NCBI GenBank assembly: GCA_028279545.1
Contig: JANQNN010000017.1
Location: forward strand, 1 to 64,000
Reading direction: 5' to 3'
Origin: Nitrosopumilaceae archaeon
GTDB lineage: Archaea; Thermoproteota; Nitrososphaeria; Nitrososphaerales; Nitrosopumilaceae
Length of the DNA stretch: 64,000 bases
Part shown: piece by piece, positions 33,976 through 43,336 of the stretch
How positions within the stretch are numbered: position 1 is the stretch's first letter
How the letters are laid out: the number at the start of each line of letters is the position of its first letter
Notes under the pieces: generated by a model
Told to the model about the DNA's origin: nothing
Database searches by the model: none
The model's input: only the letters and a program-made list of their open reading frames with translations
Program-made: the position numbers and the translations under genes

Positions 33976-34023
33976 GCTGCTTTTTTCAACTTTTTTCCCT
34001 AAAGATACACTAGGGTAAAAATT

Positions 34024-34055
34024 AAATATTTCTAAATTCGAATTTAGAAATATTT
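34024..34055. repeat. Perfect 32-bp palindrome, copy 2
   Basis: AAATATTTCTAAATTC and its exact reverse complement meet at 34039/34040. It lies between the convergent H1-like and flavin-protein genes, where it could fold as a shared terminator (T4 follows on either side). The inner 28 bp match 31836-31863. Confidence 0.8.
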
Positions 34056-34061
34056 TATTCT

Positions 34062-34469
34062 CTAGTTATCATTTATTTTTATTTCAGGCATTACAAAAAC
34101 ATGCTCAGGTTTAATTTTTAAAACAATTCTTTTTTCACCTGTTCTCTTAAATGGGTAATGATCAAGGCCCATGTAAATTTGAGTAAGTTTATCGGCATGG
34201 TTGTATTCATAATCAGGAATTATTTCAACAACTTTTCCCCTTACAGTTGTCATATCCAAAGGATTGTCTTTTCCAACCACAGAAACGGCAACTCTAGGGT
34301 CAAGTAAAACATTTTTGTGTTTTATTCTACCTTCGGCTGTATTTACCAAAATATGATTATCTTCATAGTTTGCCCAAACAGGAGATAATTGTGGAGAACC
34401 GTCTCTCATAAGAGTGGCAATAAAAACCAAATTTTTATCCTCGAATAGTTTCTCAGCATTTTTATTCAT
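34062..34469 (-). CDS. PPOX-type flavin (FMN/F420)-binding protein
   Basis: 135 aa from ATG 34469. The split-barrel fold of the pyridoxamine-phosphate-oxidase-like family: LVFIATLMRDGSPQLSPVWANYEDNHILVNTAEGRIKHKNVLLDPRVAVSVV. Family members bind FMN or F420; thaumarchaea make F420. Substrate unknown. The longer frame to 34493 adds only MICSLIVI and is not preferred. Confidence 0.82.
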   Translation of the reverse strand: MNKNAEKLFEDKNLVFIATLMRDGSPQLSPVWANYEDNHILVNTAEGRIKHKNVLLDPRVAVSVVGKDNPLDMTTVRGKVVEIIPDYEYNHADKLTQIYMGLDHYPFKRTGEKRIVLKIKPEHVFVMPEIKINDN

Positions 34470-34538
34470 AATAACTATGAGAGAACAAATCAAATATTTA
34501 TCTTACAGTTTCTCAAAAAAGATATTAGAATAGGAAAA

Positions 34539-35048
34539 TCATTTTATTGGCTTTTCTAAAATATTTGTCATCGCTCTATTCATAATCTCCATAATTAGAT
34601 ATTGTGAATAATTAAAGTGCTCATTTGTCTTACTCTTTTTTTTCTGTGTGGTTTTAGGGGCTAAACCTTTGAGAATTTTTTCAATTCTTTTTGATGTATG
34701 TTCAATTTCTTTAGAATATTTTGAATCAAAATCATCAGGAGCCTGATAGGCTAGTAATTTGGTAGATGTACTATAAAATTTAGTAATAGCACCGCGTGAT
34801 TCTTCAATCTTTACAATTTCAACTAGTCCAGAATTTTTAAGGATTTCCAAATGGTGTCTAACTGTTGTCAAAGCTTTTTTGTATCCTGTCTTTTTTAATT
34901 CAGATGAAATTTGATTTGCAGATAAAGACCGACGGTATAAAAGTTCCAAAATTTTTGCACGAGCAGGGTCTTCAATTGCACGCGCATGTGAAATACTTGT
35001 AGTTTCGATTCGATTCACTTTTAGGGGTTTTTCTATTAATGTAGACAT
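34539..35048 (-). CDS. ArsR-like winged-helix regulator
   Basis: 169 aa. Residues ~20-95 form an ArsR-type winged helix: IEDPARAKILELLYRRSLSANQISSEL, recognition helix KALTTVRHHLEILKNSGLVEIVK and a wing EESRGAITKFYS. The C-terminal third is helical and basic, likely for dimer contact. No metal-binding cysteines. ATG start. Target unknown; its own upstream gap (35049-35387, 339 bp) is AT-rich and holds no gene I can support, only its promoter. Confidence 0.82.
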   Translation of the reverse strand: MSTLIEKPLKVNRIETTSISHARAIEDPARAKILELLYRRSLSANQISSELKKTGYKKALTTVRHHLEILKNSGLVEIVKIEESRGAITKFYSTSTKLLAYQAPDDFDSKYSKEIEHTSKRIEKILKGLAPKTTQKKKSKTNEHFNYSQYLIMEIMNRAMTNILEKPIK

Positions 35049-35387
35049 ACAAATTAAGCCTAAAATTATGATCTAAAAGATCCTTGTATCATATTTTTTT
35101 GTCTAATCGCATTAATTTTTGTCCATTTTTATGGTTTTCATACCAGTACAAAACATCTCATTATCACTACTAAATTTTTGATAGTAAAATTATCTTTCTT
35201 AATACTGCTACAATGAATTTACTATTGATTGTATATTTTTTGTAATTGATAAAAAAAATCAAAAAAAGGCATATTGAAAAAAAATTGTCCCCAATTAAGT
35301 GGATGAGAGAAGATTTAGGAAAATATTGAAATTTCAAATTCGAGTTGAAGGTACAAAAATAGTTCCAGCAGCACCAAATTAAAAATT

Positions 35388-36215
35388 TTAAAGAGAATTT
35401 CCAGTAAAACTGGTAAAAGCTGAAACGTATCGTTTGGTCATTTTTTCAATTATTTCCTCTGGAATATTTGGAGCAATTGGTTCTTTTCCCATATTTCGTT
35501 CATTATCAAATTGTTTTTGATACCCTTGGTCGGTTAACCAATCGCGTAGAATTTGCTTATCATAGGAATCTTGAACCTTGCCTACGGAATATGTCTCTTT
35601 TAACCATAATCTATATTCATCAGGGCCAATCGAGTCCCCCAGAGTAATTTCTCCATCTAAAACACCAAATTCTAATTTTAAATCGGCTAGAATATAGCCT
35701 GCTTCATCTGAAATATCTGCCATGATTTTATAAATTTCAATAGAAGTTTTTTCAAGAAAATTATATTGTTCTTCGGTAACTAAGTTCATTTCAATTGCTT
35801 TGTTTTTATCAATAGGGATATCATGTTCAGATTTTGTAGTAGGGTCAAAAATTGGTTCAGGTAATTTTGCAGCTATTATAGTATCTGTGCCCTTTGGGAT
35901 TTCAACCTCGCCTTTTTCCCATCTTCCTATTAGACTTCCGTAAAAATAACCTCTAACGACACATTCAATGGGTAACATTTTCATTTTTTTTACTACTATT
36001 TCTGTAGAAGAGTATCGTTTTACAAAATGATTTGGTACTGGTAAATTGTTAAACCAAAATTCGGCAAACTTGCATAATACTTCACCTTTTTTTGGAATAT
36101 TTTCTTTGAATTTTACGTCATATGCAGAGACTCGATCAGAAAATTTGAAAAGTAGTTTTTGTTCGTCATATTCATAAAGATCTTTTACTTTTCCCGAGGA
36201 AAGAAATCTCAACAA
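35388..36215 (-). CDS. purC: Phosphoribosylaminoimidazole-succinocarboxamide synthase
   Basis: SAICAR synthetase, joining aspartate to CAIR with ATP in purine synthesis. [27 protein letters not shown] is the N-terminal signature, [14 protein letters not shown] the second, and [18 protein letters not shown] and [13 protein letters not shown] the substrate and ATP motifs. 275 aa. TTG start. Same strand as the purS-Q-L-F cluster but separated by three unrelated genes. Confidence 0.96.
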   Translation of the reverse strand: MLRFLSSGKVKDLYEYDEQKLLFKFSDRVSAYDVKFKENIPKKGEVLCKFAEFWFNNLPVPNHFVKRYSSTEIVVKKMKMLPIECVVRGYFYGSLIGRWEKGEVEIPKGTDTIIAAKLPEPIFDPTTKSEHDIPIDKNKAIEMNLVTEEQYNFLEKTSIEIYKIMADISDEAGYILADLKLEFGVLDGEITLGDSIGPDEYRLWLKETYSVGKVQDSYDKQILRDWLTDQGYQKQFDNERNMGKEPIAPNIPEEIIEKMTKRYVSAFTSFTGNSL

Positions 36216-36255
36216 AAAATATCAAAAATAGTACGATTTAACTGCTCGTAAATTT

Positions 36256-36642
36256 TTAAGAACCCATCATACCCACCATCTTTGGCATTTCCCTATATGC
36301 TTTGTTAACAAAAATATCATTATCTGCACTAATCATTACGAATTGCATTGAATTTTCAGATGGGGGTGAAAGTAAAATTTTATCACCTGGTTCTAAAACT
36401 TTTAGATCTAATGTGTCACCGTCTCCAAAGTTTACATGAATGTTGGTAATTGGTTTTGAACCAGTATTTTGAATGGTAATTCGTCCTACATCAAACAAAT
36501 CTTGTTTGTCAATTATAGGATCCACAAAAATTTCATAGTCCTGAATCGGTATTGACATTTTTACAACATCTGAGCCAAAAATGAATCCAACTGCACCAAT
36601 GCCACCCACCATTAAAATAATTAAAATGGTGTAATTTTTCAC
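36256..36642 (-). CDS. Membrane-anchored unknown protein
   Basis: 128 aa, GTG start. An N-terminal helix (~4-25) is followed by a beta-sandwich-like domain with ITIQNTGSKPITNIHVNFGDG, a pattern of extracellular Ig-like or CARDB-like folds. C-terminus MPKMVGMMGS. Secreted or anchored outside; function unknown. Confidence 0.7.
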   Translation of the reverse strand: MKNYTILIILMVGGIGAVGFIFGSDVVKMSIPIQDYEIFVDPIIDKQDLFDVGRITIQNTGSKPITNIHVNFGDGDTLDLKVLEPGDKILLSPPSENSMQFVMISADNDIFVNKAYREMPKMVGMMGS

Positions 36643-36677
36643 AAAATTTACTTAGTAATTCTAATAATTAAGATTGA

Positions 36678-36956
36678 TTATTCAACTTCCACTCCGTTCC
36701 AAAAGGCTACCATTCCTTTTATTTTTGCAGCAGCCTCATTTGGTTCGGCATAATACCAAGCACAATCTTTGTTAGTCTTGCCATTTACTGTGACAGAATA
36801 ATAATTTGCCATTCCTTTCCAACCACAAAAGGTCGTAAAATCTGTTTTTTTAAAATATTCCTTCTTTATAGAATTAATTGGAAAATAATGGTTTCCTTCA
36901 ACAACAACGGTGTTATCACTCTCTGCGATAATCACATTATTCCAAATCGCCTTCAT
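36678..36956 (-). CDS. DUF427 family protein
   Basis: 92 aa. MKAIWNNVIIAESDNTVVVEGNHYFP, CGWKGMANYYSVTVNG and CAWYYAEPNEAAAKIKGMVAFWNGVEVE match the DUF427 family, a small beta-rich cytosolic protein of unknown role. ATG start. Confidence 0.9.
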   Translation of the reverse strand: MKAIWNNVIIAESDNTVVVEGNHYFPINSIKKEYFKKTDFTTFCGWKGMANYYSVTVNGKTNKDCAWYYAEPNEAAAKIKGMVAFWNGVEVE

Positions 36957-37022
36957 GTTCTACTCCTTTCAAGTATCTATTTAAAAAAATTTCCAATTAG
37001 TTTCTTTCAAGATTTTTTAGCT

Positions 37023-37826
37023 CTAGAACTTTATTATGCTTAATCTAGATTTTGATGAAACAAAGATTATTGAAAATATTGCAATTCCCAGAACCATTAC
37101 TGCAATTGTTCCAAATTCTGGAATTATTTTTCCTTCAACAATTTCAACTTCTACAGAATCTTCAAATTCAGAAGATATTCCTTGGTTTGCAGTTACAGTA
37201 TAAGTTCCATCTTCAGCCCATAAGGGACCGCCTGTTTTAATGGTAACCGTGAAATGTCCCAAAGGATTGGGAGTTACTTGTTCCACAGATACCAAGTTTC
37301 CATTTGGAGAATGGATTGAAAAAGTAACATCAGTATCACGAGTAATTGTACTACCAGTCAGTATTATTGTATCTGATCCTTCGACAGCTTCGGCAGAAAT
37401 TTCTAATCCAGGATAAATGATTTTGTTTCCTTCTCCAGTAGATTGTAGTGCTTGTTCTCTAACTAAAGAACTACCAGCTACTGTGAATTGTATTTCTGCA
37501 TCTTCTTCCAGATCGTCATGACTTGCGATAACTGAATACTCCCCAACCTTAAAACTTGGAACAGGGGGGTGGATTAAACGCATAAAGTTTCCATCACTAT
37601 CAAATGAAATTTGTGGTGAAAAAATAATTTCGCCATCAGGAGCTATTACTGATAAAGTCAAAGGAACATAATTGGTAACTCCTGTCACTGAACCATGAAT
37701 TACAATACTGTCAGTGGGCTGAATAATTTTTTGATCAGAATTTAATTCAATGGAACCCTCACCAAATGCAGAATAAACTGGAATAAAAGAAATAACAAAT
37801 AACATTAAAACCAAAAACTTTAGCAT
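37023..37826 (-). CDS. PEFG-CTERM surface protein
   Basis: 267 aa. Signal peptide (~1-22). Repeated beta-sandwich regions: DSIVIHGSVTGVTNYVPLTLSVIAPDGEIIFSP and later VEGSDTIILTGSTITRDTDVTFSIHSPNGNLV. The C-terminus has IPEFG, then a hydrophobic helix, then a basic end (SKSRLSIIKF). That is the PEFG-CTERM sorting signal of thaumarchaea, processed by an archaeosortase and anchoring the protein at the cell surface. No archaeosortase gene is in the window. ATG start. Confidence 0.9.
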   Translation of the reverse strand: MLKFLVLMLFVISFIPVYSAFGEGSIELNSDQKIIQPTDSIVIHGSVTGVTNYVPLTLSVIAPDGEIIFSPQISFDSDGNFMRLIHPPVPSFKVGEYSVIASHDDLEEDAEIQFTVAGSSLVREQALQSTGEGNKIIYPGLEISAEAVEGSDTIILTGSTITRDTDVTFSIHSPNGNLVSVEQVTPNPLGHFTVTIKTGGPLWAEDGTYTVTANQGISSEFEDSVEVEIVEGKIIPEFGTIAVMVLGIAIFSIIFVSSKSRLSIIKF

Positions 37827-37955
37827 ATCAACAATAAAAAAATCCGAATATATATGAATTAGCTAACAACGATCAATAGTAAACCTCTTAACGGACCAAA
37901 ATGTAAAAAATTCTTGTAAATTAAAATTAATTGCTCTAAGAAATTTTAAAAAAAA

Positions 37956-39389
37956 CTATTCTCCCTTAATTTGTTCTCTAGTTTTAAAATCTGGCTTAAT
38001 TCCAAGGGAATCATAATTTCCTGTAGAGCAAGTAAAACACATTGACTCTTGTGAAATTCCCACTGCAGCAGCAAGATTTTCGGCATCATTGTATCCTAAA
38101 AAGTCAGCACCGATATCCCGTCTAACCATATCAGTGATTTCCTCAGTTGATAACTGATGTTTATTGGTATAGGTAGCAAGTTCTTCTTGAGATGGAAAAT
38201 CAATTCCTGCATAACAAGGAAAATTAATTTGAGGATATGTAATTAACATACTAATTTTTTTTGCGCCAGCTCTCCTTAATGCCTTTATGATTGCTTTTGA
38301 GCTTGTTCCTCTTACAAGACTATCATCGACAACGACAACGTGTTTTCCTTCAATAATTTCTCTAATTGGAATAATCCATCTATTAATTTCAATTCTATCT
38401 GTTTGATGTGGTTCAATGAAACTACGCAATGGGCCTTTTTTACTATACCTGTCTTTAAGTAATCCTTCATCAAAAGAAATTCCTAATTCTTGGGCGAATC
38501 CTAGTGCAGCAGGCCTTGCTGAATCAGGAACCGGGATAACTAAATCTGCATCTTTAATTGGAAATTTTTTTGCTAGATATTGCCCAATTCTTTTCCTTGA
38601 CACATAGACATTTTTTCCTTCCATTTTGCTTGATGGATGGGCAAAATACGTGAATTCAAAGGAGCAATGTGCTCTAGAATTATCTGTCGAAAATCTTTCT
38701 GTTTGCAATCCGTCTTTACTTAATTTAATTAATTCTCCTGGAGAAACATCTCTTTGTAATTTTGCTCCTACCGCTGAAAGAGCAGCAGATTCGGAGGCGA
38801 TGATGTAAGTATCATCTGATTCTTTGTGACCTAAAACAAGAGGTCTGAATCCTTTGGGGTCTCGTGCAGCAAAAACAGAATTATCATCAGAGATAAAAGT
38901 AAAACAATAAGATCCGATCATTTCATTTTTTAAAATTGATAACGCCTTGCCCATTTTCCCATTTTCAGAAATTAAAGAAACTAATCTTTGAGCGGCTACC
39001 AGTGTATCACTTGCATTTTGAGGAGTAAATGAACAACCCCCTACTAGGTTAGAAAGCTCTTGAGCATTTGCAATCGTTCCATTATGTGCAACGCAGAGAT
39101 CTTTAACTTTAAGAGGTTGTGCATTTTCAAGAGAACTTCGTCCCATTGTAGAATATCTTACATGCCCTATTACAGATGAAGAGAAATATTCTTCTGAAAT
39201 TTTTTTAAATTCTGATGAAGCCGAAGAAACTAATCCTAGTTTTTTTAAAGGTGGTTTGTTGGGAATAGCTATTCCCCAAGCCTCCTGTCCTCGATGCTGT
39301 AATGCTCGTAATGCATCAATTGCCATTGGGACAACATTAATGTCGCTAAGACTAAAAATTCCCACAACCCCACAATTTTCTTTAACCAA
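37956..39389 (-). CDS. purF: Amidophosphoribosyltransferase
   Basis: First committed step of purine synthesis, PRPP plus glutamine to phosphoribosylamine. TTG start gives MVKENCGVVGIFS, a five-residue propeptide before the N-terminal nucleophile Cys6. VRYSTMGRSS and the ammonia channel glutaminase part follow, then the PRPP loop VVVDDSLVRGTSS. Cysteines near the C-terminus (CYAG, CFTCSTGNY) fit the iron-sulfur type. 477 aa. Overlaps purL by 8 bp. Confidence 0.95.
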   Translation of the reverse strand: MVKENCGVVGIFSLSDINVVPMAIDALRALQHRGQEAWGIAIPNKPPLKKLGLVSSASSEFKKISEEYFSSSVIGHVRYSTMGRSSLENAQPLKVKDLCVAHNGTIANAQELSNLVGGCSFTPQNASDTLVAAQRLVSLISENGKMGKALSILKNEMIGSYCFTFISDDNSVFAARDPKGFRPLVLGHKESDDTYIIASESAALSAVGAKLQRDVSPGELIKLSKDGLQTERFSTDNSRAHCSFEFTYFAHPSSKMEGKNVYVSRKRIGQYLAKKFPIKDADLVIPVPDSARPAALGFAQELGISFDEGLLKDRYSKKGPLRSFIEPHQTDRIEINRWIIPIREIIEGKHVVVVDDSLVRGTSSKAIIKALRRAGAKKISMLITYPQINFPCYAGIDFPSQEELATYTNKHQLSTEEITDMVRRDIGADFLGYNDAENLAAAVGISQESMCFTCSTGNYDSLGIKPDFKTREQIKGE

Positions 39390-41547
39390 CCAATACCATC
39401 TCCCTTAGTGAATTTAACCAAATCTTTTCAGCTTTATCAACGCTTACATCAGCTAAAGATTTTTTTTCTTTATTGAATTGAATTTTTTTGCCGGAAAATT
39501 TTCCAATTACCCCAAATGATACTTTATTTTTTTTCATTATCGATTTTACTTTACTGAGATTTTTTTGTTTTAATACAAGAAGATATCTTGAATGACTTTC
39601 GGAAAACAATACTCTCTCTGGCTCTTGGGTTTTGTGAGGAACTTTATCAAGAGAAATGTTACAGCCAATCTGATTGGTCATACAAATCTCAGATGCTGCA
39701 ATAGCAAGCCCACCTTTTGCACAATCATGAACCACCTTAAGATATTTTTTATTAATCAATTCTAGGACTGTTTTCATATTTTTTTTGGATTCTGAAAAAT
39801 CTACTTTAGGACAATTACCTCCAATGAATTTATGGATGTATTCATAATATTCTGAGCCACCTAGTTCATTTTTTGTGGTGCCAATTATTACTAAACAATC
39901 ACCAGGTTCTACTTTTTGGGAAATTTGAGGGTTTTTTTCTATCAATCCCAAGACACCAATTAGAGGAGTTGGTTTTATGGGACCCTTGGAAGTTTCATTG
40001 TACAGACTGACTTTTCCTCCAATACAAGGGATTTGGAAATAATTTGCAAAGTCAGTTAATCCTTTTAGTGTCTCTAAAAAGGTCCAAAAAATTTCTGGAT
40101 CTTGAGGATTTCCAAATTGTAAATGATCAAGCATTCCTATTGGTTTTGCACCAGTACAAATTACATTTCTACATGCTTCCTCAAAACACCCAATTGCACC
40201 TTCCCTAGGATTAATGAAACAATGTTTTGGATTACCATCAATTTTTGCTGATAAAAATTTTCCATTATCTAATCTTAAAACAGAGGCATCTTGCCCAGGC
40301 TTAATCACAGTTCTTATCCCAACTTCATGATCAAATTGGCTGTAAATCCAAATTTTACTTGCAATATTTGGAGAAGAAAATAACTTCATTAATGTTTTTG
40401 AGATATTTGGAATAGTTGCAATCTTTTTTTCTTTTTGAATGTTTTTAAGATAAGTTGGAATTTTTGAAGGCCTATCTAATAATTTTGCATTTGCAACAAT
40501 TTCAGTTGAAATATCGGCAAATGTTTTTTTCCCTTTCTTCACATGCATTTTATTCCCAGATGTGACACGGCCAATCACTGAGCAAATAATATTGTATTTT
40601 TTACAAATAACTTGAAGTTTTTTTAATTTTTGTTTATTTGTAATTACTAACATTCTTTCTTGAGATTCTGAAATCATTATTTCTTCAGGATTCATTCCTT
40701 TTTCTTTTGTGTGAACTTTTTCAACATCCATTTCAATTCCAATGCCTAACGAGTCTGCAGTTTCAGAAACTGCACAGGATAATCCTCCACCCCCAAGATC
40801 CTTTAAGGCATTTATCAGTTTATGATTTCTAGCTTCTAGTATTGCTTCAATGATTAATTTTTCAATAAATGGATCAGGAATTTGAACGGCAGACCTATCC
40901 TCAGATTCAAGTAAGTCTGATGCAAATTGTGAACCGCCAATACCATCACGTCCAGTTGGCCCTCCCATCAAAATTAAAAGGTCTCCTTTGTTTGCGTGAT
41001 TTTTAATTAAATTTTCTTTTTTTCCAAATCCAAGAGCTGCAACATCTACCAATGCATAATTTGAATAGCAATCATCAAATTCTACCTCGCCACCTATAGT
41101 AGGAATTCCTAAACAGTTCCCATAATCTGCTATACCAGAAACTGCATTTTTAAAAAGCCACCTAGCATGTTTATCCTTTTCAATATTTCCAAACCGCAGT
41201 CCATCAAAAATTGCAATAGGTCTTGTACCAGCAGATAATATGTCACGAATTACTCCACCCACACCAGTCGCGGCACCTCCATAGGGTTCAATTGCTGAGG
41301 GATGATTATGACTCTCAATATGTGCGGTAATAACATATCCTCCTCCAACATCCAAAACTCCAGAGTCATAACCTTTTTCCGAAATAACTAATGGGCCAGT
41401 CATAGGAAGCATTTTTAGATGTTTTTTGGAAGATTTGTAAGAGCAATGTTCGGACCATTCAGCTGCCACTATTTGGAGTTCTGTTGATGATGGTTCTCTT
41501 CCAATTTTAGATTTCAAGTACGATAATTCTTGTGGTTCTAAACTCAT
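39382..41547 (-). CDS. purL: Phosphoribosylformylglycinamidine synthase, PurL subunit
   Basis: ATP-dependent FGAM synthetase, 721 aa, the small PurL form that works with PurS and PurQ. AAEWSEHCSYKSSKKHL, AHIESHNHPSAIEPYGGAATGVGG and GGPTGRDGIGGSQFAS are diagnostic, and a second half repeats the fold (CNISLDKVPHKT). ATG start; overlaps purQ by 4 bp and purF by 8 bp. Confidence 0.97.
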   Translation of the reverse strand: MSLEPQELSYLKSKIGREPSSTELQIVAAEWSEHCSYKSSKKHLKMLPMTGPLVISEKGYDSGVLDVGGGYVITAHIESHNHPSAIEPYGGAATGVGGVIRDILSAGTRPIAIFDGLRFGNIEKDKHARWLFKNAVSGIADYGNCLGIPTIGGEVEFDDCYSNYALVDVAALGFGKKENLIKNHANKGDLLILMGGPTGRDGIGGSQFASDLLESEDRSAVQIPDPFIEKLIIEAILEARNHKLINALKDLGGGGLSCAVSETADSLGIGIEMDVEKVHTKEKGMNPEEIMISESQERMLVITNKQKLKKLQVICKKYNIICSVIGRVTSGNKMHVKKGKKTFADISTEIVANAKLLDRPSKIPTYLKNIQKEKKIATIPNISKTLMKLFSSPNIASKIWIYSQFDHEVGIRTVIKPGQDASVLRLDNGKFLSAKIDGNPKHCFINPREGAIGCFEEACRNVICTGAKPIGMLDHLQFGNPQDPEIFWTFLETLKGLTDFANYFQIPCIGGKVSLYNETSKGPIKPTPLIGVLGLIEKNPQISQKVEPGDCLVIIGTTKNELGGSEYYEYIHKFIGGNCPKVDFSESKKNMKTVLELINKKYLKVVHDCAKGGLAIAASEICMTNQIGCNISLDKVPHKTQEPERVLFSESHSRYLLVLKQKNLSKVKSIMKKNKVSFGVIGKFSGKKIQFNKEKKSLADVSVDKAEKIWLNSLREMVLVG

Positions 41548-42224
41548 TGGTATACACCCATATTGTTTAGTAAAGACTCGAAAATCTTTGAAGATGGTTT
41601 GTTATCAATTGGATTTATTTCAGATTCAACTGCGCGTTCAGGATGAGGCATCATACCAACTACGTTTCCATTCTCATTGCACACCCCAGCAATTTTATCG
41701 GTAGAACCATTTACTACTTCAGCATATTTAAAAACAATTTGATTATTTTTCTTTAAACTTTTCAAAGTGTCTTCATCGACATAATACCTACCCTCACCGT
41801 TGGCAATTGGAATTGGGATTTTTTGGTTTATTTTGAGTTGACTTGTAAATGGGGTTTCATTGTTTTTGACAATCAAACTTGTCCATTTGCACATAAAGTT
41901 CAATGAATTATTTTTTAGTAATACTCCGGGCAATAATCCTGATTCAACTAGAATTTGAAATCCATTACATACTCCTAAAACTGGAATTCCTTTTTCAGAA
42001 ATTTTTTGAATGTCATGAATAATTGGACTATGAGCAGCTATTGCACCTGCTCTTAATCTGTCACCATAAGAAAAACCCCCCGGAAGAATTACTGCGTCAA
42101 TATTTTTTGGAAGACCTTTTTCGTGCCAAAAATATTGAGTGTCAAAGTGAAAAACATCCCTTAAAACATGAAACATATCCCGATCGCAATTACTTCCCGG
42201 AAAAACAATGACTCCAACTTTCAC
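41544..42224 (-). CDS. purQ: Phosphoribosylformylglycinamidine synthase, PurQ glutaminase
   Basis: Glutamine amidotransferase subunit supplying ammonia to PurL. VIVFPGSNCDRDM at the N-terminus, the nucleophile Cys in GVCNGFQIL and the His-Glu pair in PHPERAVE. 226 aa. GTG start. The 140-bp gap before it holds a possible promoter (AAATTTATAAAA near 42314). Confidence 0.96.
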   Translation of the reverse strand: MKVGVIVFPGSNCDRDMFHVLRDVFHFDTQYFWHEKGLPKNIDAVILPGGFSYGDRLRAGAIAAHSPIIHDIQKISEKGIPVLGVCNGFQILVESGLLPGVLLKNNSLNFMCKWTSLIVKNNETPFTSQLKINQKIPIPIANGEGRYYVDEDTLKSLKKNNQIVFKYAEVVNGSTDKIAGVCNENGNVVGMMPHPERAVESEINPIDNKPSSKIFESLLNNMGVYQ

Positions 42225-42364
42225 ATCGTATTTACTTAAAACAGATATTTAATTTGAATCGGGTCGTTTTAAAGAAAATTTACAATTTTTTTGATCGACG
42301 TAAAACAAACTAAATTTATAAAAAATCAAATATGCACATTTTAGAAAATTAGAATTACTTCAAA

Positions 42365-42622
42365 TTAATTAAATACATCTATTTCAATCTTGCTTACAAC
42401 AGGATTGTAAAGGCGCAATTCGTCACAAATTTTTTTAATTTTTATTTCTGCATTCTTTTTATCTTTCTCTTTAATAGTAAATTTTAACATCTTAGCAGTG
42501 GTAATTTTTGATATCGTTTTAGAAGTTCCTTTTAGAACTAAATCATTCAAAATGGTTTCTCCCTCTGGGTCGCTAATTCCAGGTTTATTTTCGATAATTA
42601 CATGAACAGTAAAAATTGCCAT
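42365..42622 (-). CDS. purS: Phosphoribosylformylglycinamidine synthase, PurS subunit
   Basis: 85 aa bridging subunit between PurQ and PurL. FTVHVIIENKPGISDPEGETILNDL is the family signature. ATG start. First of the purS-Q-L-F run on the minus strand. Confidence 0.95.
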   Translation of the reverse strand: MAIFTVHVIIENKPGISDPEGETILNDLVLKGTSKTISKITTAKMLKFTIKEKDKKNAEIKIKKICDELRLYNPVVSKIEIDVFN

Positions 42623-42806
42623 GAATATCTTGAAAAATATTTTGAGGTTAATCTATCTTCCGAAGATTCGTGTGTTTTTATACTTATTTTGGAATCATTC
42701 ACAAGATACAAGGTTTTGAGGATGAGTTGTCAATTATTGCGCCACCCAAGACCTGTATCATTTTTTCCAAAATTAGGAGAAGATAGGAATTTGGTTCAAA
42801 AGGGAA

Positions 42807-42812
42807 TTTATA
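42807..42812 (+). promoter_or_regulatory. TATA box of the gene at 42835
   Basis: TTTATA centred 26 bp before the TTG at 42835. It fixes this start and argues against any coding use of 42602-42823. Confidence 0.5.
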
Positions 42813-42834
42813 CCAGAATATAAAGAAAAAACCA

Positions 42835-43299
42835 TTGTCAAAACAAAGGTATTGGAAATTAACGTCTGAAGAAATTGAAAAATTTACCTATAATGAAAAT
42901 AAATTATTGAATTGGGAAATAAAGTGTGTAAGAGAACCAGAAGATAAGGCTGCCTTTATAGGAGTATTTCTGTATAAGAATGGTACCCCTTGGGATTATG
43001 AATCAATAAAGGGAATTACATATTATCACAATAATATTTCTCGCTCAGAATTACCAACCATAACTAAATTTCTTCAAAATAAATTTGGTGGAAAGGAAAT
43101 GGAAAAAGGGGAGAGAGTATTTTTAAAAGATTCAAAAGAAATCTACTCTCCCAAAGAAATTGCATCTTTGGCCAAAGAAATGGAATTAAAATTCAACACT
43201 AAACCAATCATCACTCTGGAATTTAGAGATCTCAGTCAAGAAGAAATGAAGGAAGGGGGACTTCCAGAATCCAAACTGCTCCCAATTCCGGGAAATTGA
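42835..43299 (+). CDS. Unknown protein upstream of tatC
   Basis: 154 aa, soluble. KQRYWKLTSEEIEKFTYNENKLLNWEIKCVREPEDKAAFIGVFLYKNGTPWDYESIKGITYYH; the C-terminal half ends PESKLLPIPGN. Mixed alpha/beta; no motif recognised. TTG start, leaderless by TATA distance. It is 37 bp before tatC and may share its transcript. Confidence 0.72.
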   Translation: MSKQRYWKLTSEEIEKFTYNENKLLNWEIKCVREPEDKAAFIGVFLYKNGTPWDYESIKGITYYHNNISRSELPTITKFLQNKFGGKEMEKGERVFLKDSKEIYSPKEIASLAKEMELKFNTKPIITLEFRDLSQEEMKEGGLPESKLLPIPGN

Positions 43300-43336
43300 T
43301 AAGTTAATTTAGCATAAAATTACATCAGGTGCCGAG

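Noticed and set aside
33648-33989. 113-aa minus-strand ORF that looks like an alanine/leucine-rich membrane protein
   Set aside because: It is the antisense image of the Ala/Lys/Arg repeats of the H1-like gene; such codons read as Ala/Leu/Phe on the other strand.
35297-35381. 27-codon GTG ORF ending VPAAPN upstream of purC
   Set aside because: Too short, no ribosome-binding site or conservation evidence; not listed as a gene.
42602-42823. 73-aa plus-strand ORF between purS and the gene at 42835
   Set aside because: It overlaps the start of purS and its end contains the TATA box of the next gene at 42807-42812; the protein shows no recognisable pattern.
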